Below the pieces are notes generated by a model. That model was not told the DNA's origin. It made no database searches and was given only the letters and a program-made list of their open reading frames with translations. A program made the translations under genes and the position numbers. A stretch of DNA of 64,000 nucleotides from Chitinophagaceae bacterium (lineage in GTDB: Bacteria > Bacteroidota > Bacteroidia > Chitinophagales > Chitinophagaceae), in NCBI GenBank assembly GCA_016706055.1, contig JADJKL010000003.1:186001-250000 (forward strand), in the 5' to 3' direction. Positions 56,272 through 64,000 of this stretch are shown here, piece after piece. How positions within the stretch are numbered: the first letter of the stretch is position 1; the number at the start of each line of letters is the position of its first letter.

Positions 56272-56310
56272 AAAAGAAAAGGACTCACGGTTGAGTCCTT
56301 TTCTTCTTTT
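56272..56310. terminator. Second hairpin in the fusA-rpsJ gap
   Basis: AAAAGAAAAGGACTC and GAGTCCTTTTCTTCTTTT form a long stem with an ACGGTT loop, with A-rich and T-rich flanks. It lies in the roughly 400-bp gap between fusA and rpsJ, which otherwise holds only the rpsJ promoter and no gene that I can support. Confidence 0.7.
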
Positions 56311-56434
56311 AGGATAATAGCTATACTTTGGCTGAATTTCCAATAATCATTGAGTATTGAAGATCAAACAAATAGAGTCAGAATGGATGGTTGAAAAATA
56401 GTTTGTCCACACACCTAAAAATATTCAATAACTA

Positions 56435-56466
56435 TTTGGATGGAATGACTCTCACCCTTACCTTTG
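56435..56466 (+). promoter_or_regulatory. Promoter of the S10 ribosomal operon
   Basis: TTTG (56435-56438), a 20-bp spacer, and TACCTTTG (56459-56466): a consensus Bacteroidota promoter 30 bp upstream of the rpsJ ATG. Confidence 0.82.
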
Positions 56467-56496
56467 CACTCCCAAAAGAAAATTGGGATTTTACAC

Positions 56497-56802
56497 ATGT
56501 CGCAAAGAATCAGAATAAAACTACAGTCTTACGATCACAACCTGGTTGATAAATCAGCTGAAAAGATCGTTAAAACAGTACGCAGTACTGGCGCAGTTGT
56601 AACAGGACCAATTCCTTTACCTACTCGTCGTAAAATATTTACTGTGTTACGTTCACCCCACGTTAATAAGAAAAGCCGTGAGCAATTCCAGTTAGCAACG
56701 CATAAGCGTTTGCTGGATATCTACACGTCTAGTTCTAGAACAGTGGATGCTCTAAGTAAGTTAGATCTTCCAAGTGGTGTGGAAGTAGAGATCAAAGCGT
56801 AG
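56497..56802 (+). CDS. rpsJ: 30S ribosomal protein S10
   Basis: 101 residues from the ATG at 56497 (MSQRIRIKLQSYDHNLVDKS). Contains TGPIPLPTRRKIFTVLRSPH, the S10 signature. An upstream TTG in frame is rejected because it would start at the -7 element. First gene of the S10 operon. Confidence 0.97.
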   Translation: MSQRIRIKLQSYDHNLVDKSAEKIVKTVRSTGAVVTGPIPLPTRRKIFTVLRSPHVNKKSREQFQLATHKRLLDIYTSSSRTVDALSKLDLPSGVEVEIKA

Positions 56803-56870
56803 AATAAAGAAAGAGGTTCGCCTCATTAGTTCTTATAAATTGAATTTTAAATTTTAGCTAACTCTCAATC

Positions 56871-57075
56871 TTGTCCATCATAGCTTTAGCGACGGTGGGT
56901 AAAGAAAAAAGAGCTCTGGCCGATAAACATAAAACAAGCCATTCAGGGTTTGTTTACTACCGGTACTTCCCCATAAAGGAAAAGGTCGGTAGCAAACGGG
57001 GATTGACCCTTCGTTACACTCAAAGTGACGCTGTCACTGTAACGAAGAATGTCCCAATAACCTTGCAGGCATAAA
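56871..57075 (+). promoter_or_regulatory. Structured spacer between rpsJ and rplC
   Basis: The 283-bp gap is long for this operon (other gaps are 0 to about 105 bp). Hairpin 1 (56948-56997): GTTTG/CAAAC and CTACCG/CGGTAG with an inner TTCC/GGAA. Hairpin 2 (57009-57047): CTTCGTTACA/TGTAACGAAG, 10 bp perfect, with an inner GTGAC-GCT-GTCAC. An open frame from a TTG at 56871 crosses both but resembles no protein. It could be a ribosomal protein leader controlling rplC and downstream genes; that is inference. Confidence 0.5.
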
Positions 57076-57085
57076 TTGAACAACC

Positions 57086-57608
57086 ATGAAAGGTATTATT
57101 GGGAAAAAAATTGGGATGACTAGCATCTTCGATCCTTCCGGCAAACAAACTGCCTGTACGATTATTGAAGCAAAAAGCAGAAGTTAATCACTACGCAAAA
57201 GCTCAGACAGCTCCAAAGAAGTTTACAAAAGAATTTCGCAACTATTCCATAGAAAAAAATATTGGTGAAACAATTACACTTGACATTTTCGCTGAAGGCG
57301 ATAAAGTTGAAGTAGTTGGTACCACTAAAGGAAAAGGTTTCCAAGGTGTTGTTAAGCGTCATGGTTTCCATGGTGTGGGTCAACAGTCTCACGGTCAGCA
57401 TGATCGTCAAAGAGCTCCAGGTTCTTTGGGTAACTCTTCAGATGCTGCAAGAGTTATGAAAGGAATGAAAATGGCCGGCCGTATGGGTAATGACCGTGTG
57501 AAAATGAAAGGATTGAATGTTGTAAAAATTTTCGCAGAAAAAAATTACATTCTTGTTAGTGGTTCAGTACCTGGACATAACGGTTCAATTGTTTTAATTC
57601 AGAAATAA
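57086..57608 (+). CDS. rplC: 50S ribosomal protein L3 (internal block missing and frame broken)
   Basis: The start MKGIIGKKIGMTSIFDPSGK is a normal L3 N-terminus. After CTIIEAK the frame stops at about 57187. A second frame runs from about 57168 (KAEVNHYAKAQTAPKKFTKE) to the end with the L3 signature GFQGVVKRHGFHGVGQQSHG. Compared with a typical 205-residue L3, roughly 30 residues (the GPxxVTQVKT...GY.AVQLGF part) are absent at the junction. Because L3 is essential and no other copy is in view, a consensus or assembly deletion is more likely than real loss. Confidence 0.9.
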
Positions 57609-57647
57609 GGTTAACGAAACTCTGTTTCGTTTAAAAAAAAGAAAAAA

Positions 57648-58283
57648 ATGCAAGTTCAAGTTTTAAATACAAAAGGGAAAGAAACCGGCAGATCGGTAGA
57701 ACTACCTGAAGATATATTTGGTATTGAGCCAAACAATCATGTTATGTATCTGGCTGTTAAGCAGTATTTAGCTGCACAGCGTCAGGGAACTCATAAAGTG
57801 AAGACCCGTGCAGAAGTACAAGGTGCAAGCCGCAAGCTTCATCGTCAAAAAGGTACTGGTGGTAGCCGTAAGGGTAATATCCGTAACCCTTTATACAAGG
57901 GTGGTGGTACCATCTTCGGTCCAAAGCCTCATGCTTATGATATTAAGTTGAACCGTAAGGTAAAAGATCTTGCTAAAATTTCTGCACTTAGCTATAAAGC
58001 AAAAGATAATGCGATTGTTATTGTAGAAGACATTACAATGGATTCTCCAAAAACAAAAAGTTTCCTTGATATTATGGGTAGTTTGAAAGTTGCTGATAAA
58101 AAAGCAATGTTCATTATGCCTGAGAATAATGAAAATGTTCAATTGTCAATACGTAATGTGCCTTCTGTTTTAGGTGTATTGCTGAGTGATATTAATACTT
58201 ACGACATTATTAATTCTGAAGTATTGATTTTGACAGAGAGTGCTGCTAAGATTTTCACTGACGAAGAAAAAGCAGTAGCATAA
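57648..58283 (+). CDS. rplD: 50S ribosomal protein L4
   Basis: 211 residues. KTRAEVQGASRKLHRQKGTG and GGGTIFGPKPHAY belong to the tunnel-lining loop of L4. Starts 39 bp after rplC. In other bacteria L4 is the autoregulator of this operon, which makes the spacer upstream of rplC worth attention. Confidence 0.97.
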   Translation: MQVQVLNTKGKETGRSVELPEDIFGIEPNNHVMYLAVKQYLAAQRQGTHKVKTRAEVQGASRKLHRQKGTGGSRKGNIRNPLYKGGGTIFGPKPHAYDIKLNRKVKDLAKISALSYKAKDNAIVIVEDITMDSPKTKSFLDIMGSLKVADKKAMFIMPENNENVQLSIRNVPSVLGVLLSDINTYDIINSEVLILTESAAKIFTDEEKAVA

Positions 58284-58308
58284 TTTAAAATATTTTAAAG
58301 AAAAAGAA

Positions 58309-58608
58309 ATGAATCCTTCTGACGTATTAATAAAACCCATTTTGACTGAAAAGGCAAATGCACAGCAAGATGCTTTGCGTCGCTATACATTCAAAGTGGC
58401 AAGAAAATCAAACAAGCTGGAAATTAAAAAGGCGATCGAGACTTTTTATGGTGTTACAGTTATCAGTGTTAATACTGCTGTATCTCCTGCAAAAGACAGA
58501 AGCCGTTTTACTAAAGCTGGTATTTTGAAGGGTCGTAAGCCTGCTTACAAAAAAGCTTATGTAACAGTAGCTGAGGGTGAAACAATTGATTTGTATTCAA
58601 ACATCTAA
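58309..58608 (+). CDS. rplW: 50S ribosomal protein L23
   Basis: 99 residues. The LIKPILTEKANAQ start and YTFKVARKSNKLEIKKAIE are typical for L23, the protein near the exit tunnel that contacts trigger factor and SRP. Located 25 bp after rplD. Frame intact. Confidence 0.96.
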   Translation: MNPSDVLIKPILTEKANAQQDALRRYTFKVARKSNKLEIKKAIETFYGVTVISVNTAVSPAKDRSRFTKAGILKGRKPAYKKAYVTVAEGETIDLYSNI

Positions 58609-58677
58609 CCCTTAACTAAAGTATGGCAATCAACCGCCGCGAAGTGTTGGAATATAAAATTTAGAATTTAAGAAGAA

Positions 58678-59514
58678 ATGGCATTAAGAAAATTTAAACC
58701 AGTTACAGCCGGAACTCGTTGGAGAATCGGAAACGCATATGCGGAGATAACAACGAATATTCCTGAAAAGAGTTTAGTAGAAGCAAAACCAAGAACTGGT
58801 GGACGTACATCTACTGGTCGCATGGCAATGCGCTACATAGGTGGTGGACACAAGAAGAAATATCGTATAATCGATTTCAAAAGAAATAAAGAAGGTGTTG
58901 CAACTGTTGAGTCTATTCAATACGATCCAAACCGTACAGCATTTATCGCTTTAGTAGTTTATGCTGATGGTGAGAAGCGTTACATAATTGCTCCACAAGG
59001 ATTAGTAGTTGGTGCAACTGTTGAAAGTGGATCAAACGTAGCTCCTGAAATTGGGAATACGTTGCCAATGAAGAATATGCCTTTAGGTACAAATATTCAT
59101 AACATTGAAATGCAACCTGGTCAGGGTGGTAAGTTAGCCCGCAGTGCAGGATCTTCTGCTCAGTTAACAAACAAAGAAGAGAAGTTTGCAATATTGAAAA
59201 TGCCTTCTGGTGAGTTAAGAAAAGTATTGGTTAACTGTTGCGCAACAGTAGGTGTTGTGAGTAACAGCGATCATTTCTTGCAGAGCATGGGTAAAGCAGG
59301 TCGTAACAGATGGAAAGGTATCAAACCAAGAGTTCGTGGAGTAGCGATGAACCCGGTAGATCACCCAATGGGTGGTGGTGAAGGTAGAGCTTCTGGTGGT
59401 CAGCCTCGTTCTAGAAATGGTCAGTATTCAAGAGGTCTTAAAACAAGAACAAAAGGAAAAGGAAGCGATAAAATGATTATCCAGCGTAAAGACGGGAAAA
59501 AGCTTTCGAAATAA
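58678..59514 (+). CDS. rplB: 50S ribosomal protein L2
   Basis: 278 residues. KPVTAGTRWRI near the N-terminus, GGGHKKKYRIIDFKRNK, and the peptidyl-transferase-proximal GVAMNPVDHPMGGGEGR are intact. Frame complete. The C-terminal KTRTKGKGSDKMI tail is typical. Confidence 0.97.
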   Translation: MALRKFKPVTAGTRWRIGNAYAEITTNIPEKSLVEAKPRTGGRTSTGRMAMRYIGGGHKKKYRIIDFKRNKEGVATVESIQYDPNRTAFIALVVYADGEKRYIIAPQGLVVGATVESGSNVAPEIGNTLPMKNMPLGTNIHNIEMQPGQGGKLARSAGSSAQLTNKEEKFAILKMPSGELRKVLVNCCATVGVVSNSDHFLQSMGKAGRNRWKGIKPRVRGVAMNPVDHPMGGGEGRASGGQPRSRNGQYSRGLKTRTKGKGSDKMIIQRKDGKKLSK

Positions 59515-59541
59515 TTTATTTACTAATACAACGACTTAAAC

Positions 59542-59811
59542 ATGGCTCGTTCGATTAAAAAAGGTCCTTATATAGCTTCTCATCTTGAAAACAAGGTGAT
59601 GGCTATCAACGAGGGAAAAAATAAGAAGGGTGTAATTAAAACTTGGAGCCGTCGCTCAACAATTTCACCTGACTTTGTGGGACACACTTTTGCTGTTCAT
59701 AATGGTAACAAGTTTATCCCGGTGTATGTAACTGAATTTATGGTAGGTCATAAACTAGGTGAATTCGCACCAACCCGTCATTTCAAAGGACACTCTAAAA
59801 AAGAAGGTTAA
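59542..59811 (+). CDS. rpsS: 30S ribosomal protein S19
   Basis: 89 residues. RSIKKGPYIASHLENKV and the C-terminal HKLGEFAPTRHFKGHSKK signature are present. Located 27 bp after rplB. Confidence 0.97.
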   Translation: MARSIKKGPYIASHLENKVMAINEGKNKKGVIKTWSRRSTISPDFVGHTFAVHNGNKFIPVYVTEFMVGHKLGEFAPTRHFKGHSKKEG

Positions 59812-59828
59812 TAAAGAAATTAATAACA

Positions 59829-60179
59829 ATGGAAGCAGTAGCTAAACTGAGAAATCATCCGACATCACCCCGTAAAATGCGGTTACTAGTTGACCTTATT
59901 CGTGGTATGAAAGTGGATAAAGCATTGGCAGAATTGGAGCATAACCCTAAAGACTCTGCAGTTCCTTTACGTAAGTTAGTACTTAGTGCTATCGACAACT
60001 GGAAGCAGAAGAATGAAGGTGGCGATGAAAGTCAATTGATAGTTAAGACAATAATGGTTGATGGTGGCAGAACATTGAAACGTATGCGTCCTGCTCCGCA
60101 AGGCCGTGGTTACAGAGTTCGCAAACGCAGCAATCATGTAACAGTGATAGTGGATAGTAAAGCAGAAAATAAAAACTAA
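59829..60179 (+). CDS. rplV: 50S ribosomal protein L22
   Basis: 116 residues. RNHPTSPRKMRLLVDLIRGM opens the protein, and RMRPAPQGRGYRVRKRSNHV is the beta-hairpin that reaches into the exit tunnel. Frame intact. Confidence 0.97.
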   Translation: MEAVAKLRNHPTSPRKMRLLVDLIRGMKVDKALAELEHNPKDSAVPLRKLVLSAIDNWKQKNEGGDESQLIVKTIMVDGGRTLKRMRPAPQGRGYRVRKRSNHVTVIVDSKAENKN

Positions 60180-60200
60180 ACGAATTAATAAACCAATAAC

Positions 60201-60983
60201 ATGGGTCAAAAAGCAAATCCGATTGGTAACAGACTAGGTATCATCCGTGGGTGGGAATCTAACTGGTACGCAGACAAAAAGAACTATGCTACAAGACTGA
60301 TCGAAGATCATAAGATCAGAACTTACCTGAATGCCCGTATCAACAAGGGTGGTATCTCAAAAATAGTTATTGAGAGAACATTGGGTAAACTGATTGTAAC
60401 GATTCACACATCTAAGCCTGGTATCATCATTGGTAAAGGTGGCGGAGAAGTAGATCGTATCAAAGAAGAGTTGAAGAAGTTAACAGGTAAAGAAGATGTA
60501 CAGATTAACATTCTGGAAATCCGCAGACCTGAGTTAGATGCGATGATTGTTGGTGATACAATTGCCCGTCAAATCGAAAATCGTATCAACTTCAAAAGAG
60601 CTACTAAAATGGCTATTGCTTCTTCACTTCGTATGGGTGCAGAAGGAATCAAAGTAAAATTGAGTGGACGTTTGGGTGGATCTGAGATTGCCCGTAGCGA
60701 AGAGTTCAAACAAGGCCGTACTCCTTTACATACATTCCGTATGGATATTGATTATGCTAATGTGTTTGCACAAACAGTATATGGTAAAATCGGTATCAAA
60801 GTTTGGATTTGTAAAGGTGAAGTATTAGCAAAGAGAGATTTGAATCCAAATATCATTGCAGGTGGTAAGAATGATGGACCTGGTGGAGATAGAAGAGATG
60901 ATAGACGTGGTGGTGGGGATAGAAGAGATGATAGACGAGGCGGTGGAGATAGAAGAGGCGGCGGCGGTGGAAGAAGAAATTAA
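60201..60983 (+). CDS. rpsC: 30S ribosomal protein S3 with Gly/Arg/Asp-rich tail
   Basis: 260 residues. GQKANPIGNRLGIIRGWESN opens the protein; the KH motif is PGIIIGKGGGEVDRI. The C-terminal S3 domain ends around residue 215. The last 35 residues are low complexity, built from DRRDDRRGGG repeats and ending GGGGGRRN. Tails of varied length occur in Bacteroidota S3, so this is a lineage trait, probably disordered and RNA-contacting. Confidence 0.97.
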   Translation: MGQKANPIGNRLGIIRGWESNWYADKKNYATRLIEDHKIRTYLNARINKGGISKIVIERTLGKLIVTIHTSKPGIIIGKGGGEVDRIKEELKKLTGKEDVQINILEIRRPELDAMIVGDTIARQIENRINFKRATKMAIASSLRMGAEGIKVKLSGRLGGSEIARSEEFKQGRTPLHTFRMDIDYANVFAQTVYGKIGIKVWICKGEVLAKRDLNPNIIAGGKNDGPGGDRRDDRRGGGDRRDDRRGGGDRRGGGGGRRN

Positions 60984-61025
60984 TTGAATTAAAAACAAGA
61001 ATCTAGTAACTAGAAATTATATACA

Positions 61026-61448
61026 ATGTTACAACCGAAAAGAGCTAAACACAGGAAAATGCAGAAAGGTCGCATGAAAGGCGACGCTAAGAGAGGTACA
61101 ACAATTGCTTTTGGAACTTTTGCTTTAAAAGCTTTAGACCAACATTGGATTACTGATCGTCAAATTGAAGCTGCCCGTCAGGCATTAACCCGTGAAATGA
61201 AAAGAGAAGGTAATGTGTGGATACGTATATTCCCTGATAAGCCAATCACAAAGAAACCTGCAGAGGTAAGAATGGGTAAGGGTAAAGGTAGCTTAGAGTA
61301 TTGGGCTGCTGTAGTAAAGCCAGGCCGTATCATTTTTGAAATAGATGGTGTTGATGAAAAAGTGGCCCGTGCATCTTTGTCATTAGCTGCTGGTAAGTTG
61401 CCTATCAAAACAAAATTTATGATACGCCGTGATTTAGTAACTGCGTAA
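61026..61448 (+). CDS. rplP: 50S ribosomal protein L16
   Basis: 140 residues. LQPKRAKHRKMQKGRMKGDA start, RIFPDKPITKKPAEVRMGKG, and WAAVVKPGRIIFEIDGV are L16 motifs. Frame intact. Confidence 0.97.
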   Translation: MLQPKRAKHRKMQKGRMKGDAKRGTTIAFGTFALKALDQHWITDRQIEAARQALTREMKREGNVWIRIFPDKPITKKPAEVRMGKGKGSLEYWAAVVKPGRIIFEIDGVDEKVARASLSLAAGKLPIKTKFMIRRDLVTA

Positions 61449-61469
61449 TAATTAATAAATCGAATAACA

Positions 61470-61679
61470 ATGTCAAAAAAAGCTGATTTTGTAAAAAGCA
61501 TCCATGGGATGAATGAGCAGGATCTCAAAGCCAGGATTGAAGAAGATAAATTACGGTTGAAAAAACTGGAATTTGCTCAGGCAATTTCTCCACTGGAGAA
61601 TCCAATGGTAATCCGCGATGTTCGCAGAGATATTGCACGGCTGAAAACAGAATTGAAGTTAAAGCAAACACAAGCATAA
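61470..61679 (+). CDS. rpmC: 50S ribosomal protein L29
   Basis: 69 residues, two-helix L29 with the conserved NPMVIRDVRRDIARLKTEL segment. Located 21 bp after rplP. Confidence 0.95.
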   Translation: MSKKADFVKSIHGMNEQDLKARIEEDKLRLKKLEFAQAISPLENPMVIRDVRRDIARLKTELKLKQTQA

Positions 61680-61692
61680 TAAAGCTAGTAAA

Positions 61693-61950
61693 ATGGAAGA
61701 AAGAAATTTAAGAAAGACTAGGATAGGCGTTGTAACCAGCAACAAAATGACTAAAACTATCACCGTTGAGGTGGAGAGAAAAGTAAAGCATCCTATCTAT
61801 GGTAAGTTCGTGAAAAAATCCACAAGATTCCATGCTCATGATGATAAAGATGAGTGTAGCATCGGTGATGTGGTAAAGATCATGGAAACCCGTCCGCTTA
61901 GTAAAACAAAGCGTTGGAGATTGGTAGAAGTGGTTGAGAAAGTTAAATAA
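61693..61950 (+). CDS. rpsQ: 30S ribosomal protein S17
   Basis: 85 residues. RIGVVTSNKMTKTITVEVER and HAHDDKDECSIGDVVKIMET are the S17 OB-fold motifs. Frame intact. Confidence 0.96.
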   Translation: MEERNLRKTRIGVVTSNKMTKTITVEVERKVKHPIYGKFVKKSTRFHAHDDKDECSIGDVVKIMETRPLSKTKRWRLVEVVEKVK

Positions 61951-61956
61951 AAAGTT

Positions 61957-61985
61957 ACGAGCTACGAGCTAATAAGCTACGAGCC
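61957..61985. repeat. Short direct repeats in the rpsQ-rplN spacer
   Basis: Three copies of the unit (A)GCTACGAGC/ACGAGCT lie in the first 35 bp of a 105-bp spacer, with degenerate GCTAATAGCT copies further on. The pattern looks like slippage repeats. No coding or promoter role is evident. Confidence 0.5.
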
Positions 61986-62055
61986 GTATTAATAAAAGGT
62001 AATAATAATTGCTAAAGGCTTGCAACTCGCAGCTAATAGCTCAAAGCTTAAGAAA

Positions 62056-62424
62056 ATGATTCAGCAAGAAAGCCGGTTAAAAGTTGCGGACAACAGTGGT
62101 GCCAAAGAGGTGCTTTGTATCCGTGTACTGGGCAATAGCGGTCAGCGTTATGCAAGAATAGGCGATAAGATTGTAGTTACTGTAAAAGATGCAATGCCTG
62201 CAGGTGGTATTAAGAAAGGTACAGTTGCAAAAGCTGTTATCGTTCGCACAACTAACAAACTGCGTCGTAAAGATGGTTCTTATATCCGTTTTGACGACAA
62301 TGCGGTTGTAATCTTAAACCAGTCTGATGAGCCAAGAGGCACTCGTATTTTCGGGCCAGTTGCCAGAGAGCTGCGTGACAAAGGATACATGAAAATTGTT
62401 TCACTGGCTCCGGAAGTATTATAA
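62056..62424 (+). CDS. rplN: 50S ribosomal protein L14
   Basis: 122 residues from ATG at 62056 (MIQQESRLKVADNSGAKEVL), the canonical L14 start. Upstream in-frame codons fall in the repeat-containing spacer and are rejected. Ends LRDKGYMKIVSLAPEVL. Confidence 0.97.
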   Translation: MIQQESRLKVADNSGAKEVLCIRVLGNSGQRYARIGDKIVVTVKDAMPAGGIKKGTVAKAVIVRTTNKLRRKDGSYIRFDDNAVVILNQSDEPRGTRIFGPVARELRDKGYMKIVSLAPEVL

Positions 62425-62461
62425 TTGATTCAAAGGGGATAACCCATTAATGATAGATAAC

Positions 62462-62806
62462 ATGAAAGCAAGATTTAAACCAAAGTACAACATCCGCAAA
62501 GGAGACAATGTAGTGGTTATTACAGGTAATGATAAAGATTTATCAAAACCCCGTGTTGTGAAAGAAGTATTGGTAGATGAGGCGAAAGTTTTAGTAGAAG
62601 GTGTGAACATTAAAACCAAGCATACGAAACCATCAGCACAAAATACCAAAGGTGGTATCCTTAAAGTAGAAGCTCCGATTCATATCAGCAATGTTATGCT
62701 TTGGGATCCGGCTCAAAAGGCTGGTGCAAGAGTGACGAGAGTAAGAAAAGAAGGGAAAACAGAAAGAGTTTTCAAAACAAAAAAAGAACAGGGAGGTAAA
62801 AAATAA
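62462..62806 (+). CDS. rplX: 50S ribosomal protein L24
   Basis: 114 residues from the ATG at 62462 (MKARFKPKYNIRKGDNVVVI), which matches family starts better than the ATG four codons upstream (62450). The KOW motif is GDNVVVITGNDK. Overlaps the rplE start (TAATG). Confidence 0.95.
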   Translation: MKARFKPKYNIRKGDNVVVITGNDKDLSKPRVVKEVLVDEAKVLVEGVNIKTKHTKPSAQNTKGGILKVEAPIHISNVMLWDPAQKAGARVTRVRKEGKTERVFKTKKEQGGKK

Positions 62807-63384
62807 TGAGTACAAAAAGTTATAGCCCAAGACTGGCAGATAAGTACACTAAAGAAGTAGTACCTGCCCTGGTGAAAAAATTCAGTTATGATACTGTAAT
62901 GCAGGCACCAAAATTGGAAAAAATTTGTTTGAACCGTGGTGTTAACGGTGCAGTAACAGATAAGAAATTAATTGATATAGCTATTGATGAGTTGACAACA
63001 ATCTCTGGTCAAAAAGCTGTCGCAACAATGTCTAAAAAAGACATCTCAAACTTTAAGTTGCGTAAGGACATGCCGATTGGTGCAAGAGTTACGCTTCGTG
63101 GGGTAAAGATGTTTGAATTCTTAGATCGTTTAATCTCTGTAGCCTTACCAAGGGTTCGTGACTTTAAAGGAATTAGTGAGAAATCATTTGATGGCCGTGG
63201 TAATTACACAATGGGTGTTACGGAACAAATCATTTTTCCTGAGATTGATATTGACAAAGTAAATAAAATTACTGGTCTTGATATCACTTTCGTAACAACA
63301 GCGAATAATGACGAAGAAGCGTATGAGTTATTGAAAGAATTGGGAATGCCTTTTAAGAATGCTGCAAAAACAAATTCTAACTAA
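62806..63384 (+). CDS. rplE: 50S ribosomal protein L5
   Basis: 192 residues. PKLEKICLNRGVN, MPIGARVTLRG and GRGNYTMGVTEQIIFPEID are L5 signatures. Slightly longer than E. coli L5 because of a C-terminal extension. Binds 5S rRNA. Confidence 0.97.
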   Translation: MSTKSYSPRLADKYTKEVVPALVKKFSYDTVMQAPKLEKICLNRGVNGAVTDKKLIDIAIDELTTISGQKAVATMSKKDISNFKLRKDMPIGARVTLRGVKMFEFLDRLISVALPRVRDFKGISEKSFDGRGNYTMGVTEQIIFPEIDIDKVNKITGLDITFVTTANNDEEAYELLKELGMPFKNAAKTNSN

Positions 63385-63399
63385 AAGAAATAAATAAAC

Positions 63400-63669
63400 A
63401 TGGCAAAAAAATCGATAACAGCCAGACAGCGGAAGAGAGAGAAGTTGGTAGCCCAACATGCGGAAAAAAGAGCTGAACTTAAAAAAGCCGGCGATTGGAA
63501 AGCTTTGGACGAAATGCCAAAGAATTCATCTAAGGTAAGATTGAAAAATCGCTGTCAAATCACCGGTCGTCCAAGAGGATATGTTAGATATTTTGGAATT
63601 TCCAGAATCATGTTGAGAGACATGGCTTTGAACGGAAAAATTCCAGGAGTGAAAAAAGCAAGCTGGTAA
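63400..63669 (+). CDS. rpsN: 30S ribosomal protein S14
   Basis: 89 residues. NRCQITGRPRGYVRYFGISR is the S14 core. It is the zinc-free form: the CxxC pairs of the short S14 type are absent. Confidence 0.96.
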   Translation: MAKKSITARQRKREKLVAQHAEKRAELKKAGDWKALDEMPKNSSKVRLKNRCQITGRPRGYVRYFGISRIMLRDMALNGKIPGVKKASW

Positions 63670-63743
63670 TAAAAATACTATAACTCGGTTGCTCCGGCAA
63701 TCAGAATAGCAAACAAAATTTTGAACTGAATAATTGAAATAAA

Positions 63744-64000
63744 ATGGTAACAGATCCTATAGCAGATTTCCTTACAAGAATACGTAACGCACAGATGGCA
63801 GGCCATCGTGTAGTGGATATTCCTGCTTCTAACTTGAAGAAGCGTATGACTGAAATCTTATATGCTCAGGGTTATATTCTGAAATATAAGTTTGAGGATG
63901 ATAACAAGCAAGGCATTATTAAAATTGCCCTGAAGTATGATCCAACTTCTAAAGTTCCTGCTATACAAAGTATGGAAAGAGTAAGTCGTCCGGGTTTACG
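63744..64000 (+). CDS. rpsH: 30S ribosomal protein S8 (3' end outside window)
   Basis: The ATG at 63744 starts MVTDPIADFLTRIRNAQMAG, the standard S8 N-terminus. 85 codons are visible before the window ends. Follows rpsN as in the spc operon. Confidence 0.96.
   Translation, partial: MVTDPIADFLTRIRNAQMAGHRVVDIPASNLKKRMTEILYAQGYILKYKFEDDNKQGIIKIALKYDPTSKVPAIQSMERVSRPGL

Noticed and set aside
56871..57074. 67-codon open frame from a TTG between rpsJ and rplC
   Set aside because: It runs through two strong hairpins, has no similarity I recognise, and no ribosomal protein belongs at this position; it is better read as structured non-coding spacer.

Overview
The window looks like a chromosomal segment of a Bacteroidota bacterium, most likely of the Chitinophagaceae. 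The grounds are type IX secretion (T9SS) C-terminal sorting domains on several surface proteins, TonB-dependent uptake, a DAHP synthase with a C-terminal chorismate mutase, tandem DUF2807 proteins, and repeated promoters of the Bacteroidota form TTTG-N19/20-TAnnTTTG. Most genes are housekeeping. The accessory parts are surface proteins and two small Y1 (HUH) transposase loci surrounded by palindromes. Layout: 1-3.1 kb holds a PASTA protein end, a rhodanese, and a TonB receptor under a TPP riboswitch. 3.2-8.2 kb holds two DUF2807 proteins, the initiator tRNA, a REP-associated transposase, era, der and a small lipoprotein. 8.4-16.2 kb holds a T9SS surface protein, a DUF1801/DUF4954 pair, an array of palindromes around an IS200-like transposase, and glmS. 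16.5-23.4 kb holds a giant two-esterase PKD protein and mgtE. 23.4-29.2 kb holds a SET protein, mutS, an rRNA/tRNA methyltransferase, a UbiA prenyltransferase, ruvX and def. 29.4-32.9 kb is a three-gene surface protein cassette. 32.9-39.6 kb holds rluD, lipB, a PLP enzyme, a nucleotidyltransferase, an ECF sigma factor next to a membrane protease with an anti-sigma-like head, and a small lipoprotein. 39.7-41.4 kb is a DEAD-box helicase. 41.4-49.7 kb is a complete Phe/Tyr/chorismate operon. 49.7-53.8 kb holds DUF952, a VanX-like peptidase, an L,D-transpeptidase and an OmpA protein. 53.9-64 kb holds fusA and the S10-spc ribosomal protein operon up to rpsH. The most notable system is a complete transcription attenuator ahead of the aromatic operon. 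It has a canonical promoter, a 29-residue leader peptide with nine Phe/Tyr codons in an 11-codon stretch, a bulged antiterminator of about 17 bp, and an intrinsic terminator ending 10 bp before pheA. The logic is that of E. coli pheL, and here it would control eight genes from pheA to aroC. Other leads are an ECF sigma factor paired with what looks like a fused anti-sigma/HtrA protease, hairpin ends of an IS200-like element spread as an array, a structured rpsJ-rplC spacer, and -7 elements that abut start codons. Data quality matters here. At least 15 genes, many of them essential, are split by single-base indels, nearly all in short homopolymers. Two genes contain in-frame stops, and two (rplC and the VanX-like gene) seem to lack an internal block. 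The simplest reading is unpolished long-read consensus error, not gene decay. I therefore give full gene spans across the breaks and mark the break points.
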